NCBI GenBank assembly: GCA_964536085.1
Contig: CAZHWR010000001.1
Span: forward strand, 1 to 64,000
DNA: 64,000 nucleotides
From: CAZHWR01 sp964536085
Lineage (GTDB): Bacteria > Bacillota > Clostridia > Oscillospirales > Ruminococcaceae
Reading direction: 5' to 3'
Below the pieces are notes generated by a model that made no database searches, was not told the origin of the DNA, and worked only from the letters and a program-made list of their open reading frames with translations. Below, in pieces: positions 1-9,128 of the stretch. Each line of letters begins with the position of its first letter. Position 1 is the stretch's first letter. The position numbers and the translations under genes are program-made.

Positions 1-56
1 TTGGCAAGAAGACCTACAAGACAAATAAAAAAGGCGTTGCGAAGCTTAAAAAGTAA
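1..56 (+). CDS. 3' end of a surface protein with lysine-rich repeat tail
   Basis: Only the last 17 codons and the TAA stop are in the window; the gene enters from the left. The readable end, GKKTYKTNKKGVAKLKK, differs by one residue (K for T) from the ends of the two large secreted proteins at 20192-22429 and 33647-37855. This is therefore very probably a third member of the same family of secreted proteins with a C-terminal lysine-rich repeat domain. What the rest of the protein does cannot be told. A strong hairpin follows directly. Confidence 0.75.
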   Translation, partial: GKKTYKTNKKGVAKLKK

Positions 57-64
57 ACACTAAT

Positions 65-100
65 GCAAAATATCCGCCGGATATCCGGCGGATATTTTGC
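65..100 (+). terminator. Rho-independent terminator
   Basis: A perfect 16-bp inverted repeat (GCAAAATATCCGCCGG and its complement, 4-nt loop ATAT) ending in TTTTGC. It closes the truncated gene at the left edge. Confidence 0.85.
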
Positions 101-253
101 ATTCATTGACGGCGGGAACGGAAAATAAATGGATTTCCCCCGCTTTTTATGAATTTATTGTTGTTGACGCGTCAATTTACAAAGAATTAATCTATAAAAT
201 TAATTTTGAGTATATAATAAAAACGGATATCATTATGAAATGCAGGTGAGACA

Positions 254-2848
254 ATGAGCATTATCAGACGGCTGACAGCCGTTGCGGCGGTTTTTGCGAT
301 TGCATTATGCAATCTGCCGCTTCAGACCGTACTGGCTGACGAAGCAGACGGCAACACTGTGACAAGCAAAACAGTTTTTATCGACGGTATAAGACCCGTG
401 ACAGTATATTATCAACAGTCGGACACATATGAAGGTCCGCAGAATTACAAGCGCTCGGAGGCAGTCTCTAAGTTTGACTTGCGTGATTACGGACTGGTTA
501 CGGATGTTAAGAGTCAGGGAAGCTACGGCACCTGCTGGGCGTTCGGCGCTCTCGGCTCGCTTGAATCAAATCTGTTGATTAACGGACTTGCCGATTCCGA
601 TATAGATTTGTCCGAACGGCATCTTGCATGGTTTGCCTACAATGGCGGAAACAGCGATTCGGACGACAGTATGTATGCCGCGGGAGACACTTATATATCC
701 GCCGCTTCCAACGAATACGAAGCAGGAGGCTCGCGGGCAATGTCAGCTCCGACACTGGCAAGACTGTACGGCGCGGCGGACGAATCGCTTGCCGAGTACA
801 GCAGGTCGGGTATGTCGGGCGTTGACGATTCGCTTCAAACCGTCTCCAATATTGCTGTTAAAGACATAGAGTATCTGCCCGAAACTACTGAGCAGATATA
901 TAATACCCGCGGAACGCTCATAAAGCAAAGCCTGTCGGGCAGTTTTAATTCCGCAATTGCAGCGCTAAAAGACGCAGTCATGAATAAGGGCGCGGTATCT
1001 GTCGGGTACTATGCGGACGACGGAAGCGTGCAGAGCAAAACCGGCAGTTACTGGAACGAAACCACCGACAGCTATTATTTTGACGCGTCGCAGATGATAG
1101 ACGGGTCGTATTATCAGTATCCAAATCACGAGGTGAGCATAATAGGCTGGGACGACGGCTATCCCGCTTCCAATTTCAGCATATCGCCTGCCGGCGACGG
1201 CGCGTGGATAGTTAAAAACAGTTGGGGAACAAGCTGGGGTGACAGCGGATATTTTTATATTTCATATTATGATCTGAGTCTGTGCGAGCCAACGGTTTTT
1301 ACCGCCGAGGAGATAAGCTATTCATCTGACAACGAGAGTCATACTTACGACAATATCTATCAATACGACGGCATTGGATTCGGGCTTCAAACGTCCTCGA
1401 CCTCTAAAAGTACGAGCTATGCCAACGTTTTTACTGCGCGTTCAAAGGAATCCGTGAGCGCTATAGGCGTGTTTTCCTCAATGCAAAACAGTACGCTTGA
1501 ATACAAGCTTTACAGATCGCTTTCAAGCGGGACCAATCCCGAGTCCGGAACGCTTGCGGCGAGCGGTACGGTAACGCTTGAAAATCCCGGATATAAAACA
1601 ATAGATTTGAGCGATCAGAGCTTTGTTGTGTCGGACGGTGAAAAGTACTCGGCAGTTATAAGGCTCAGTTATATTTCAGGCGGAAAAAAGTACTATCAGA
1701 AGATGGTGGAAACAGAGTATCATGGATATTCCGATATAGATTGCAGCACAGGTCAGAGCTTTTACAAATCGTCTTCGTCTTCATCTTGGAAAGACAGCGC
1801 TTTAAACGGTTTGGGGAACACCGTGGTCAAGGCGTTTTCAAACAATGTTTATGAAACGTTTGATTCAAGCGTTTCGGCATCTGCAATAACCTATGGCGAC
1901 ACGCTTGAAAGCTCAACGATAACTGGAAATGCGCTGGAAATAGACGGTCAGACGGTATCGGGCAGCTACGAATGGGAAAATAAGGAGCTTATCCCGAACG
2001 CCGGCACGGACGAATACATTGCGATATTTACACCGTACGACGACAGTATCGGCGCTGTGAAAGCGAGCATATCCGTTGCAGTTGCAAAACGGGAGCTTGC
2101 CTATAAAATAAACGACGCTGTACGCAAGGAGGGCGAGGCAAATCCCGAATTTACCTGCGAGCTTATTTCGGGAGAAGTAGTCAGCGGCGACGATATCAGT
2201 ATAGTTATGTCCTGCGCCGCGAATGAGCAAACAGCGTTCGGAAGCTATAATATAACGGGATATTCGACCGGAGAGAGCGCGGAAAATTATGATATTACGA
2301 TACAAAACGGCGTTTTGACGATAGCAAAAGGGCATATAAAGGTGACGTCAGTCAAGCTGAGCCTGAGTTCAAAAACGCTTATATCCGGGAAAAGCGTAAC
2401 CTTGAAAGCTGCGGTGTCTCCCTCGACGGCGACCTATCCGAGCGTCACATGGAAATCGTCTAACAGCAATATTGCCTCGGTCACGCAAAAAGGAGTCGTC
2501 AAGGCGAAAAAGGCGGGGAAGACAACGATAACTGCAACCGCCGACGGTATCAGCGCTAAATTTACAATAACTGTTAAGCCTGCAAAAGCGAAAAAGCTAA
2601 AAGTGCGGGTTAAAAGCGGGGACAAAGTCAGGATAACCTTTAAAAAGGCGGCGGGCTCGTCCAAAACGCAGATAAAGCTGAAAACAGGAAGCGGCAGGTA
2701 TAAAACCGTTTCCAAAACAAAGCTTAGAAAAATAGTAAAGAAGCTCAAAAAGGGGAGTTATAAGATCAAGGTCAGAGGCTACAGAAAGATAGGGGGCAAA
2801 ACCTATTACGGCGCATATTCCAAAACGGTGAGCTTTAAAATAAAATAA
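254..2848 (+). CDS. Secreted papain-family (C1A) cysteine protease with Ig-like and lysine-rich C-terminal domains
   Basis: An 864-residue exported protease. Residues 1-28 form a Sec signal peptide. The C1A domain follows (about 72-345), with the oxyanion Gln88, catalytic Cys94 in GTCWAFG, His292 in NHEVSIIGWD and Asn322 in KNSWGTSWGDSGY, so the active site is complete. Residues about 360-530 resemble the lectin-like domain often found after bacterial C1A proteases. Then come two MBG-like repeats, a BIG2 immunoglobulin-like domain (about 697-775, with the TWKSSNSNIASV core) and a very basic fibronectin-like end. An AGGTGAG ribosome site lies 4 nt before ATG. The architecture suggests a wall-associated or released protein-degrading enzyme (inference). 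It stands alone between terminators. Confidence 0.9.
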   Translation: MSIIRRLTAVAAVFAIALCNLPLQTVLADEADGNTVTSKTVFIDGIRPVTVYYQQSDTYEGPQNYKRSEAVSKFDLRDYGLVTDVKSQGSYGTCWAFGALGSLESNLLINGLADSDIDLSERHLAWFAYNGGNSDSDDSMYAAGDTYISAASNEYEAGGSRAMSAPTLARLYGAADESLAEYSRSGMSGVDDSLQTVSNIAVKDIEYLPETTEQIYNTRGTLIKQSLSGSFNSAIAALKDAVMNKGAVSVGYYADDGSVQSKTGSYWNETTDSYYFDASQMIDGSYYQYPNHEVSIIGWDDGYPASNFSISPAGDGAWIVKNSWGTSWGDSGYFYISYYDLSLCEPTVFTAEEISYSSDNESHTYDNIYQYDGIGFGLQTSSTSKSTSYANVFTARSKESVSAIGVFSSMQNSTLEYKLYRSLSSGTNPESGTLAASGTVTLENPGYKTIDLSDQSFVVSDGEKYSAVIRLSYISGGKKYYQKMVETEYHGYSDIDCSTGQSFYKSSSSSSWKDSALNGLGNTVVKAFSNNVYETFDSSVSASAITYGDTLESSTITGNALEIDGQTVSGSYEWENKELIPNAGTDEYIAIFTPYDDSIGAVKASISVAVAKRELAYKINDAVRKEGEANPEFTCELISGEVVSGDDISIVMSCAANEQTAFGSYNITGYSTGESAENYDITIQNGVLTIAKGHIKVTSVKLSLSSKTLISGKSVTLKAAVSPSTATYPSVTWKSSNSNIASVTQKGVVKAKKAGKTTITATADGISAKFTITVKPAKAKKLKVRVKSGDKVRITFKKAAGSSKTQIKLKTGSGRYKTVSKTKLRKIVKKLKKGSYKIKVRGYRKIGGKTYYGAYSKTVSFKIK

Positions 2849-2856
2849 GTCTGGAA

Positions 2857-2887
2857 AAACGCGGCGGCTGATTAAGCCGCCGCGTTT
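2857..2887 (+). terminator. Rho-independent terminator
   Basis: A perfect 13-bp stem (AAACGCGGCGGCT) with a 5-nt loop, 9 nt after the protease stop codon. Confidence 0.85.
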
Positions 2888-2900
2888 GATTGTGTGAATA

Positions 2901-2937
2901 AAAAAATTGCCGTACAGTTTTGGTACGGCAATTTTTT
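2901..2937. terminator. Bidirectional terminator between convergent genes
   Basis: A perfect 15-bp stem AAAAAATTGCCGTAC with a 7-nt loop. The A-run on one side and T-run on the other let it serve both the protease gene (+) and the CBS-domain gene (-) that ends 3 nt away. Confidence 0.85.
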
Positions 2938-2939
2938 CG

Positions 2940-3821
2940 TTATTTTTCGGTTTTATTATCCGGCTGTTCAGCGGCGCTTTCATCGGAGGTGCGGCGCCGG
3001 GATCTGACTTTTATTATACGCCGGTCTTCCGTCAGCAAAACAGTAAACGTATAATCCCCGATAGTGATCGCAGGATGTTCGTCCGGCTCGGGAATCCTGC
3101 CCAAGCGGTCGGTTATAAGACCTCCCAGAGTGTCGTATTCCTCGCCCTTTTCAAATTCAAAGCCGAGCTGCTTTGAAACGTCGTCCAAATCGGCGGAGCC
3201 ATCGATGGTCATGGTGTTTTCGTCGATATAAGAAAACTCCTCGGCTTCGTCGTCGTATTCATCCTGAATATTTCCGAATACCGATTCAATGATGTCCTCC
3301 ATGGTCACCAGACCTGAAGTGCCGCCGTATTCGTCCACTACGACCGCCATGTGCAGCTTTTGTTCGGTAAATATCCTGAACAGGTCATTGCACTTTGTGG
3401 ATTCGGGGATGTATATTGTGTTTCTGGTGAAGTTTGTAAGCCCGATATCATAAGGGTCGTTATTTCCTATCAAAACAAGCAGATCCTTGACGTATATAAC
3501 GCCTATGATGTTGTCAATATCGTCCTCGTAAACGGGTATGCGCGAAAAGCCCTCGCTCACAGCGATATCTATTACGCTTTGAATCTTGTCTTTCTTTTCG
3601 ACCGCGGCTATATCGGTGCGGTGGGTCATGATATCGCCTGCGTCCTTGTCGCCGAACTCGAAAACGTTGTTGATCATCTCGCGTTCGCTTTCCTCTAAAA
3701 GTCCGCGCTGCGTACTGTCGTCAACCAAATTTAAAATATCCTCTTCAGTGACGTTTTCAAGCTTTTTCTTTTTGAACTTAAAGCCGAGCTTTGAAAATAA
3801 TCGGCTCCCGTCTGAATCCAT
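2940..3821 (-). CDS. CorC/HlyC-family CBS-domain protein
   Basis: A 293-residue soluble protein of the CorC/hemolysin-C family, whose members are linked to magnesium/cobalt efflux. After a basic N-terminus come two CBS domains (about 62-185; DIMTHRTDIAAV and IPVYEDDIDNIIGVIYVKDL are typical) and a C-terminal CorC_HlyC domain (about 205-280) with the DTLGGLI motif. It has no DUF21 membrane domain, so it matches the short E. coli CorC form (292 residues). That form is thought to act with a membrane partner, and none is encoded nearby. An AAAGGGG site precedes the ATG. It is divergent from nifJ across a 328-nt gap that holds the nifJ promoter and nothing else that I recognise. Confidence 0.85.
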   Translation of the reverse strand: MDSDGSRLFSKLGFKFKKKKLENVTEEDILNLVDDSTQRGLLEESEREMINNVFEFGDKDAGDIMTHRTDIAAVEKKDKIQSVIDIAVSEGFSRIPVYEDDIDNIIGVIYVKDLLVLIGNNDPYDIGLTNFTRNTIYIPESTKCNDLFRIFTEQKLHMAVVVDEYGGTSGLVTMEDIIESVFGNIQDEYDDEAEEFSYIDENTMTIDGSADLDDVSKQLGFEFEKGEEYDTLGGLITDRLGRIPEPDEHPAITIGDYTFTVLLTEDRRIIKVRSRRRTSDESAAEQPDNKTEK

Positions 3822-4040
3822 TACGGAAAAGACCCCTTTCAGATATATGTATCAGAAGCAGGACGGCAAAAATCAAAACGCTGCATTAAAATGCTTAAAA
3901 CGCTTTCAATGCTTTTTTGCCCCTGAACTCTTTCACTTATATAATAGCTGCCGTACAGCATTTTGTCAAATTTGCCGCCGTTTTGTGCACGGGCTTTACA
4001 AATTATTAACTAAAACGTCAGTAAATACGGGTAATTGCTA

Positions 4041-4069
4041 TTTACATTTTCGGGTTTTAGTGTTACAAT
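4041..4069 (+). promoter_or_regulatory. Sigma-A promoter of nifJ
   Basis: TTTACA (4041-4046), 17-nt spacer, TACAAT (4064-4069), with an extended -10 TG at 4061-4062. It is followed by an AGGAGG ribosome site 10 nt before the nifJ ATG. Confidence 0.75.
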
Positions 4070-4149
4070 TCAAGATGGTGTTCAGCGTATATGATGAAAT
4101 ATTCAGTATGATACGGCTGAAATTCTAAAATCACAGGAGGAAATATAAA

Positions 4150-7100
4150 ATGGCAAGAAAAATGAAAACCATGGACGGAAACAATGCTGCGGCTCATGTT
4201 TCCTATGCGTTTACCGATCTTGCTGCTATTTACCCGATAACGCCGTCTTCGGTTATGGCGGAAGTAACGGATAAATGGTCTGCCGACGGACGAAAAAACA
4301 TCTTCGGTCAGCAAGTTAAGGTCGTTGAAATGCAGTCTGAGGGAGGCGCTTCGGGAGCTGTTCACGGAAGCCTCGCGGCGGGCGCTTTGACAACGACGTT
4401 TACAGCTTCTCAGGGACTTTTGCTCATGATTCCGAACATGTATAAGATCGCGGGCGAGCTTTTACCCTGCGTTATCAACGTCTCGGCTCGTGCACTTGCT
4501 TCTCATGCGCTTTCGATTTTCGGAGATCATTCCGATATTTACGCATGTCGTCAGACCGGCTTTGCCATGCTCTGTTCGAGCAACGTTCAGGAGGTTATGG
4601 ACCTCGGAGCGGTCGCTCATCTTGCGACTATCGAAGGAAGAGTTCCGTTCATCCATTTCTTCGACGGTTTCAGAACTTCTCACGAAATCCAGAAAATTGA
4701 GATGTGGGACTACGACGATCTTAAAGAAATGTGCGATATGGACGCTGTTTCGGCATTCCGCCGCCGTTCTTTAAACCCCGAGCATCCCACCCTGCGCGGT
4801 ACCGCTCAGAACCCGGATATATTCTTCCAGGCAAGAGAGGCATGCAATCCCTATTACGACGCTGTCCCCGCGATTGTTGAAAAATACATGGGAATGGTCA
4901 ACGAAAAAATCGGAACGGATTACAAGCTGTTCAACTATTACGGAGCCGCGGACGCGGAGCATATCATCGTTGCTATGGGCTCTGTATGCGATACTATTCA
5001 GGAAACAATCGACTATATGAACGCAAACGGCGCAAAGGTAGGGCTTGTAACAGTCCGTCTTTACAGACCGTTCTCTGCAAAGCATCTTATCGACGCTATC
5101 CCCGATACCGTTAAATGTATCTCGGTGCTCGACAGAACGAAAGAGCCCGGAGCTCTCGGCGAGCCTTTGTATCTCGACGTTGTCGCGGCACTCAAGGGAA
5201 GCAAATTCAGTGATGTTACCGTTCTTTCCGGACGTTACGGACTCGGCTCGAAGGACACTACTCCCGCGCAGATAATTGCGACATATAAGAACACAGAGAA
5301 GAAAGAGTTCACTCTCGGAATTGTGGACGACGTTACTAATCTTTCGCTCGACTGCGATGAAAATCCCGATACGACTCCCGAGGGAACAACAAACTGTAAG
5401 TTCTGGGGCCTCGGTGCGGACGGTACTGTCGGAGCCAACAAAAATTCCATTAAAATCATCGGCGACCACACGAATATGTACGCACAGGCGTATTTTGATT
5501 ACGACTCCAAAAAATCCGGCGGCGTAACGGTATCTCACCTGCGCTTCGGAAAGTCCAAGATAAAATCCACTTATCTTATCAACAAAGCAAACTTTGTCGC
5601 CTGTCATAATCCGTCCTATATTTCAAAATACGACATGGTTTCCGACCTTGTTCCCGGAGGAACCTTCCTGCTCAACTGCGGATGGGGCACCGAGGGTATC
5701 GACAAGCATCTGCCCGGTCAGGTCAAACGCTATATCGCGGAAAACAACATCAAGTTCTATACTATAGACGGCGTCAAAATCGCCAAGGAAATCGGACTCG
5801 GCGGAAGAATCAACACGATTTTACAGGCGGCGTTCTTCAAGCTTGCCAATATCATCCCCGCGGACGACGCGATTAAGTTTATGAAAGACGCGGCTACGGC
5901 TTCCTACAGCAAAAAAGGCGACGCTATCGTTGCAATGAACCACGCAGCTATCGACAGAGGCTTCGCCGATGTTGTAGAAGTTAATGTTCCCGACTCGTGG
6001 AAGAATGCGGCTGACGATGATTTGACTGCGAAAGTAACGGGCGACAGAAAAGACCTTGTTGATTTCGTAAACGACGTTCTGGTTCCCGTAAGCGCGCAAA
6101 AAGGCTATTCGCTACCTGTTTCCGTATTTAAAGACCGCGCTGACGGAACTGTTCCGCAGGGTACGGCGGCGTTTGAAAAACGCGGAATCGCTATCAATGT
6201 CCCTGTTTGGAATCCCGAAAACTGCATACAGTGTAATTTCTGCTCGTTCGTATGTCCTCACGCGGTTATCCGCCCCGTTGTTTTAACGGACGAAGAGGCT
6301 GTGAACGCTCCTAAAAATATGAAGCTTCTGCCGATGACGGGAATGCCCGGATATCAGTTCGGTATGAGCATTTCGGTTATGGACTGCACCGGCTGCGGCT
6401 CCTGCGCAAACGTGTGCCCCGGCAAAAAGGGCAATAAAGCGCTTACAATGCAGCCGCTCGACACCCAGCTTGACCAGCAGCAGGTGTTCGACTTCGGCGT
6501 TTCTCAGAAGCCCAAACAGGAAGTTACCGACAAATTCAAGGAATTCAGCGTAAAGGGAAGCCAGTTCAAACAGCCGCTGCTTGAGTTCTCGGGCGCTTGC
6601 GCGGGCTGCGGAGAAACTCCTTACGCCAAGCTTGTAACTCAGCTTTACGGAGACAGAATGTATATCGCCAACGCAACAGGATGCTCGTCCATCTGGGGCG
6701 GTTCTGCTCCTTCCACTCCGTACACGGTCAACAAAGAGGGCCGCGGCCCTGCGTGGGGCAACTCACTGTTTGAAGACAACGCGGAGTACGGCTACGGAAT
6801 GTTCCTTGCACAGGATACTATCAGAAACAGCGTTATCGAAAAGGTTCGCGCGCTGGACGCTTCCGGTTCGCTTAAAGACGCTGTAGACGGTTACCTTTCC
6901 ACCTTGGACGACGGAAAGGCGAACAACGCGGCGACAAAAGCTTTGGTTGCAGAGCTTGAAAAGGCCGGAACGGATGAGGCGAAAGCGATTCTTAAAGACA
7001 AGGACTACCTTGCGAAAAAATCTGTTTGGATCTTCGGCGGCGATGGCTGGGCCTATGACATCGGCTTCGGCGGACTCGACCACGTTATCGCTTCGGGCGA

Positions 7101-7677
7101 GGATGTAAACATTCTTGTTTTTGACACCGAGGTTTATTCAAACACAGGCGGTCAGTCCTCTAAATCTACTCCTACCGGCGCTATCGCGCAGTTTGCGGCG
7201 GCAGGTAAGGAAGTCAAGAAGAAAGACCTCGCTCAAATCGCAATGAGCTACGGTTATGTTTACGTTGCCCAGGTTGCAATGGGCGCCGACTACAACCAGT
7301 GTGTTAAGGCGTTTGCCGAGGCGGAAAGCTATCACGGTCCATCCATCATCATCGCATATGCTCCGTGTATCAACCACGGTATCAAGGGCGGCATGGGCAC
7401 TGCTCAGACTGAGATAAAACGCGCGGTTGAAGCGGGCTACTGGCACACCTTCAGGTTCGATCCGAGAAATACTCTCGAAGGCAGGAATCCGTTTACTCTC
7501 GATTCCAAGCCCCCTGTAAGCAATTATCAGGACTTCATTATGAACGAAGTCCGTTACAACGCGCTTGCAAGGCAGAATCCCGAAAGAGCGAAAGAGCTGT
7601 TTGCTAAGGCGGAAAAGAACGCGCAGGACAAGTACGAGCATCTGCTCAGATACGGCAGGTTGTACGATGTAGAGTAA
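4150..7677 (+). CDS. nifJ: Pyruvate:ferredoxin (flavodoxin) oxidoreductase
   Basis: A 1,175-residue homodimer-type PFOR that converts pyruvate and CoA to acetyl-CoA, CO2 and reduced ferredoxin in the cytoplasm; it is the central anaerobic route from glycolysis. The N-terminal domain begins with the conserved YPITPSSVMAE. Two [4Fe-4S] ferredoxin motifs start at Cys692 (CIQCNFCSFVCP) and Cys746 (CTGCGSCANVCP). A proximal cluster site CAGCGE starts at Cys817, and the thiamine-diphosphate/Mg motif GGDGWAYDIGFGGLDH lies near 961, with TEVYSNTGGQSSKS after it. The partner cysteine is near 1073 (APCINHG). Length and domain order are normal. It is a single-gene unit with its own promoter and terminator. 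Confidence 0.98.
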   Translation: MARKMKTMDGNNAAAHVSYAFTDLAAIYPITPSSVMAEVTDKWSADGRKNIFGQQVKVVEMQSEGGASGAVHGSLAAGALTTTFTASQGLLLMIPNMYKIAGELLPCVINVSARALASHALSIFGDHSDIYACRQTGFAMLCSSNVQEVMDLGAVAHLATIEGRVPFIHFFDGFRTSHEIQKIEMWDYDDLKEMCDMDAVSAFRRRSLNPEHPTLRGTAQNPDIFFQAREACNPYYDAVPAIVEKYMGMVNEKIGTDYKLFNYYGAADAEHIIVAMGSVCDTIQETIDYMNANGAKVGLVTVRLYRPFSAKHLIDAIPDTVKCISVLDRTKEPGALGEPLYLDVVAALKGSKFSDVTVLSGRYGLGSKDTTPAQIIATYKNTEKKEFTLGIVDDVTNLSLDCDENPDTTPEGTTNCKFWGLGADGTVGANKNSIKIIGDHTNMYAQAYFDYDSKKSGGVTVSHLRFGKSKIKSTYLINKANFVACHNPSYISKYDMVSDLVPGGTFLLNCGWGTEGIDKHLPGQVKRYIAENNIKFYTIDGVKIAKEIGLGGRINTILQAAFFKLANIIPADDAIKFMKDAATASYSKKGDAIVAMNHAAIDRGFADVVEVNVPDSWKNAADDDLTAKVTGDRKDLVDFVNDVLVPVSAQKGYSLPVSVFKDRADGTVPQGTAAFEKRGIAINVPVWNPENCIQCNFCSFVCPHAVIRPVVLTDEEAVNAPKNMKLLPMTGMPGYQFGMSISVMDCTGCGSCANVCPGKKGNKALTMQPLDTQLDQQQVFDFGVSQKPKQEVTDKFKEFSVKGSQFKQPLLEFSGACAGCGETPYAKLVTQLYGDRMYIANATGCSSIWGGSAPSTPYTVNKEGRGPAWGNSLFEDNAEYGYGMFLAQDTIRNSVIEKVRALDASGSLKDAVDGYLSTLDDGKANNAATKALVAELEKAGTDEAKAILKDKDYLAKKSVWIFGGDGWAYDIGFGGLDHVIASGEDVNILVFDTEVYSNTGGQSSKSTPTGAIAQFAAAGKEVKKKDLAQIAMSYGYVYVAQVAMGADYNQCVKAFAEAESYHGPSIIIAYAPCINHGIKGGMGTAQTEIKRAVEAGYWHTFRFDPRNTLEGRNPFTLDSKPPVSNYQDFIMNEVRYNALARQNPERAKELFAKAEKNAQDKYEHLLRYGRLYDVE

Positions 7678-7695
7678 TATCTGCTGAAATATAGT

Positions 7696-7731
7696 AAAAA
7701 AACGCGGTACAATTTGTACCGCGTTTTTTTT
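7696..7731 (+). terminator. Terminator of nifJ
   Basis: Stem CGCGGTACA/TGTACCGCG with a 3-nt loop, flanked by an A-run and nine T residues. Confidence 0.9.
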
Positions 7732-7935
7732 TGCGCGTAAATTGCACAAAAACAGCACATATATTTATTAATTATTAACAGAGTTTGGAAATATTCACCA
7801 ATTTCGACATTTTTCGCGTGCAATATGTAAATTTAGGTATATTATATAAATGTAAAGACTTGCAACACATTATCGCATGCTTTAAAAAGAGGAAAAACAA
7901 AACTGATTTTACGTTTAAAATAGGAGGAATAAATA

Positions 7936-9051
7936 ATGAAAAAAGGTTTTTTAAAGGCAATCGTAATATCTGTCGCAATAGTTTCCACCGTTGCCGGAAC
8001 ATTTAACTCCTCTGCGGCTACATCGCTTACCATTGCTACGCAGACCGAGCGGATTGCAGATGTAGAGAATGTTAATTATAATGGCGAGAAGTGTGAAAAT
8101 TTAGGAGGATTATCGGTTACGTCAAATGACAGCAAAAACAGAATGTATGTTGTAAAGTCAAGCAATGCGGAAAATGAAACAGTTTTGTATTTCTATAAAA
8201 ATTATAACGACACATCTGATTACGGCACGATAGAACTTAGCGGAGCAATTGCCGGTCATGCAAACGCTATGGCAATTGATGATAATTACATATATATTGC
8301 GGCATGGCATTATAACAGCGGTTATGATTCGGCTAAAAACGATATTGTCCGTATATCAAGAAATACTATTTGGAGTTTATATAATGGAACGAGTGGTACG
8401 GCGAAGGGTAAATTAACTTCAAGCTCGTCTGGTGTAACAACTTTCAGTGCGGTAAAATATGAAAACGGTACATATGTTGATTATGATGTTGCCATAACAG
8501 CAATAACAAATTACAAAGAAAACGGTCAGTTTATAATCAATTATCTCGGCGGTCAAAGCAGCGACGAGACCGGTGTGTTGAAATTCACAACCGCGTCAAT
8601 TTCAAGTGGGCGTTTTGTTGTGTCAACCTCGGCAAGCGATGTATTTACTGTACAAACAGGTCTGACTAACACAACTTCACAGGATATAGGCTATGATTCA
8701 AGCTGCGGATTGTTTATTCCCCGTTGGTTACCTGCTGAGAGCGATGGAAGCAGAGTTAAAAATTCAATTGTGTGGGTAAAGCTTAATTCTTTAAGTGGTT
8801 CTAACCGGGTATATAATAAAGATAATTCTCAATTTAGAATTATAACAGTTAACAAAAGCGCTTCAATATTTGTAAACTATGAAATTGAATCTATTAGCAT
8901 CAGCGCTGAAAATGAAATGTATGCGGGCATCAATACTGTAACCGTCAGCGATAGCAGTAAATATAATGTAGACGGAATAATAAAGATAAAACGAAAGACA
9001 GCCACTTCCGGCGGAAGCTATAAGTTTTTGGGCTCAAATATAGACGAGTAA
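7936..9051 (+). CDS. Secreted protein of unknown function (possible beta-propeller)
   Basis: A 371-residue protein that I do not recognise. It starts with a clear signal peptide (MKKGFLKAIVISVAIVSTVAG, cleavage probably near SSAA-TS) behind a perfect TAGGAGG site. The mature part is rich in Ser, Thr, Asn and Tyr, with only two cysteines. Stretches such as HANAMAIDDNYIYIAAWHY, and the repeated alternation of hydrophobic strands with polar turns, would fit a beta-propeller, but that is a guess. It is the first of four consecutive secreted proteins on this strand. The DNA is more AT-rich than nifJ before it. The 258 nt between nifJ and this gene hold the nifJ terminator and no other gene. Confidence 0.6.
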   Translation: MKKGFLKAIVISVAIVSTVAGTFNSSAATSLTIATQTERIADVENVNYNGEKCENLGGLSVTSNDSKNRMYVVKSSNAENETVLYFYKNYNDTSDYGTIELSGAIAGHANAMAIDDNYIYIAAWHYNSGYDSAKNDIVRISRNTIWSLYNGTSGTAKGKLTSSSSGVTTFSAVKYENGTYVDYDVAITAITNYKENGQFIINYLGGQSSDETGVLKFTTASISSGRFVVSTSASDVFTVQTGLTNTTSQDIGYDSSCGLFIPRWLPAESDGSRVKNSIVWVKLNSLSGSNRVYNKDNSQFRIITVNKSASIFVNYEIESISISAENEMYAGINTVTVSDSSKYNVDGIIKIKRKTATSGGSYKFLGSNIDE

Positions 9052-9128
9052 TTTTAAACTTTCATTTGTCCCCAAACGCCATATTATTTTGTTATAGTTA
9101 ATGAAAGTTATAACAGGAGGTTGTTACC

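Noticed and set aside
4771..5607. Long open frame (278 codons) on the minus strand inside nifJ
   Set aside because: It is antisense to a fully conserved enzyme, has no ribosome site and no recognisable motif; it is a by-product of codon bias.
7138..7758. Minus-strand open frame over the nifJ 3' end
   Set aside because: It crosses the nifJ terminator and mirrors conserved coding sequence.
9057..9109. 9-bp inverted repeat AACTTTCAT/ATGAAAGTT between two secreted-protein genes
   Set aside because: The arms are 35 nt apart and AT-rich, with no T-run or promoter relation; it may be chance.
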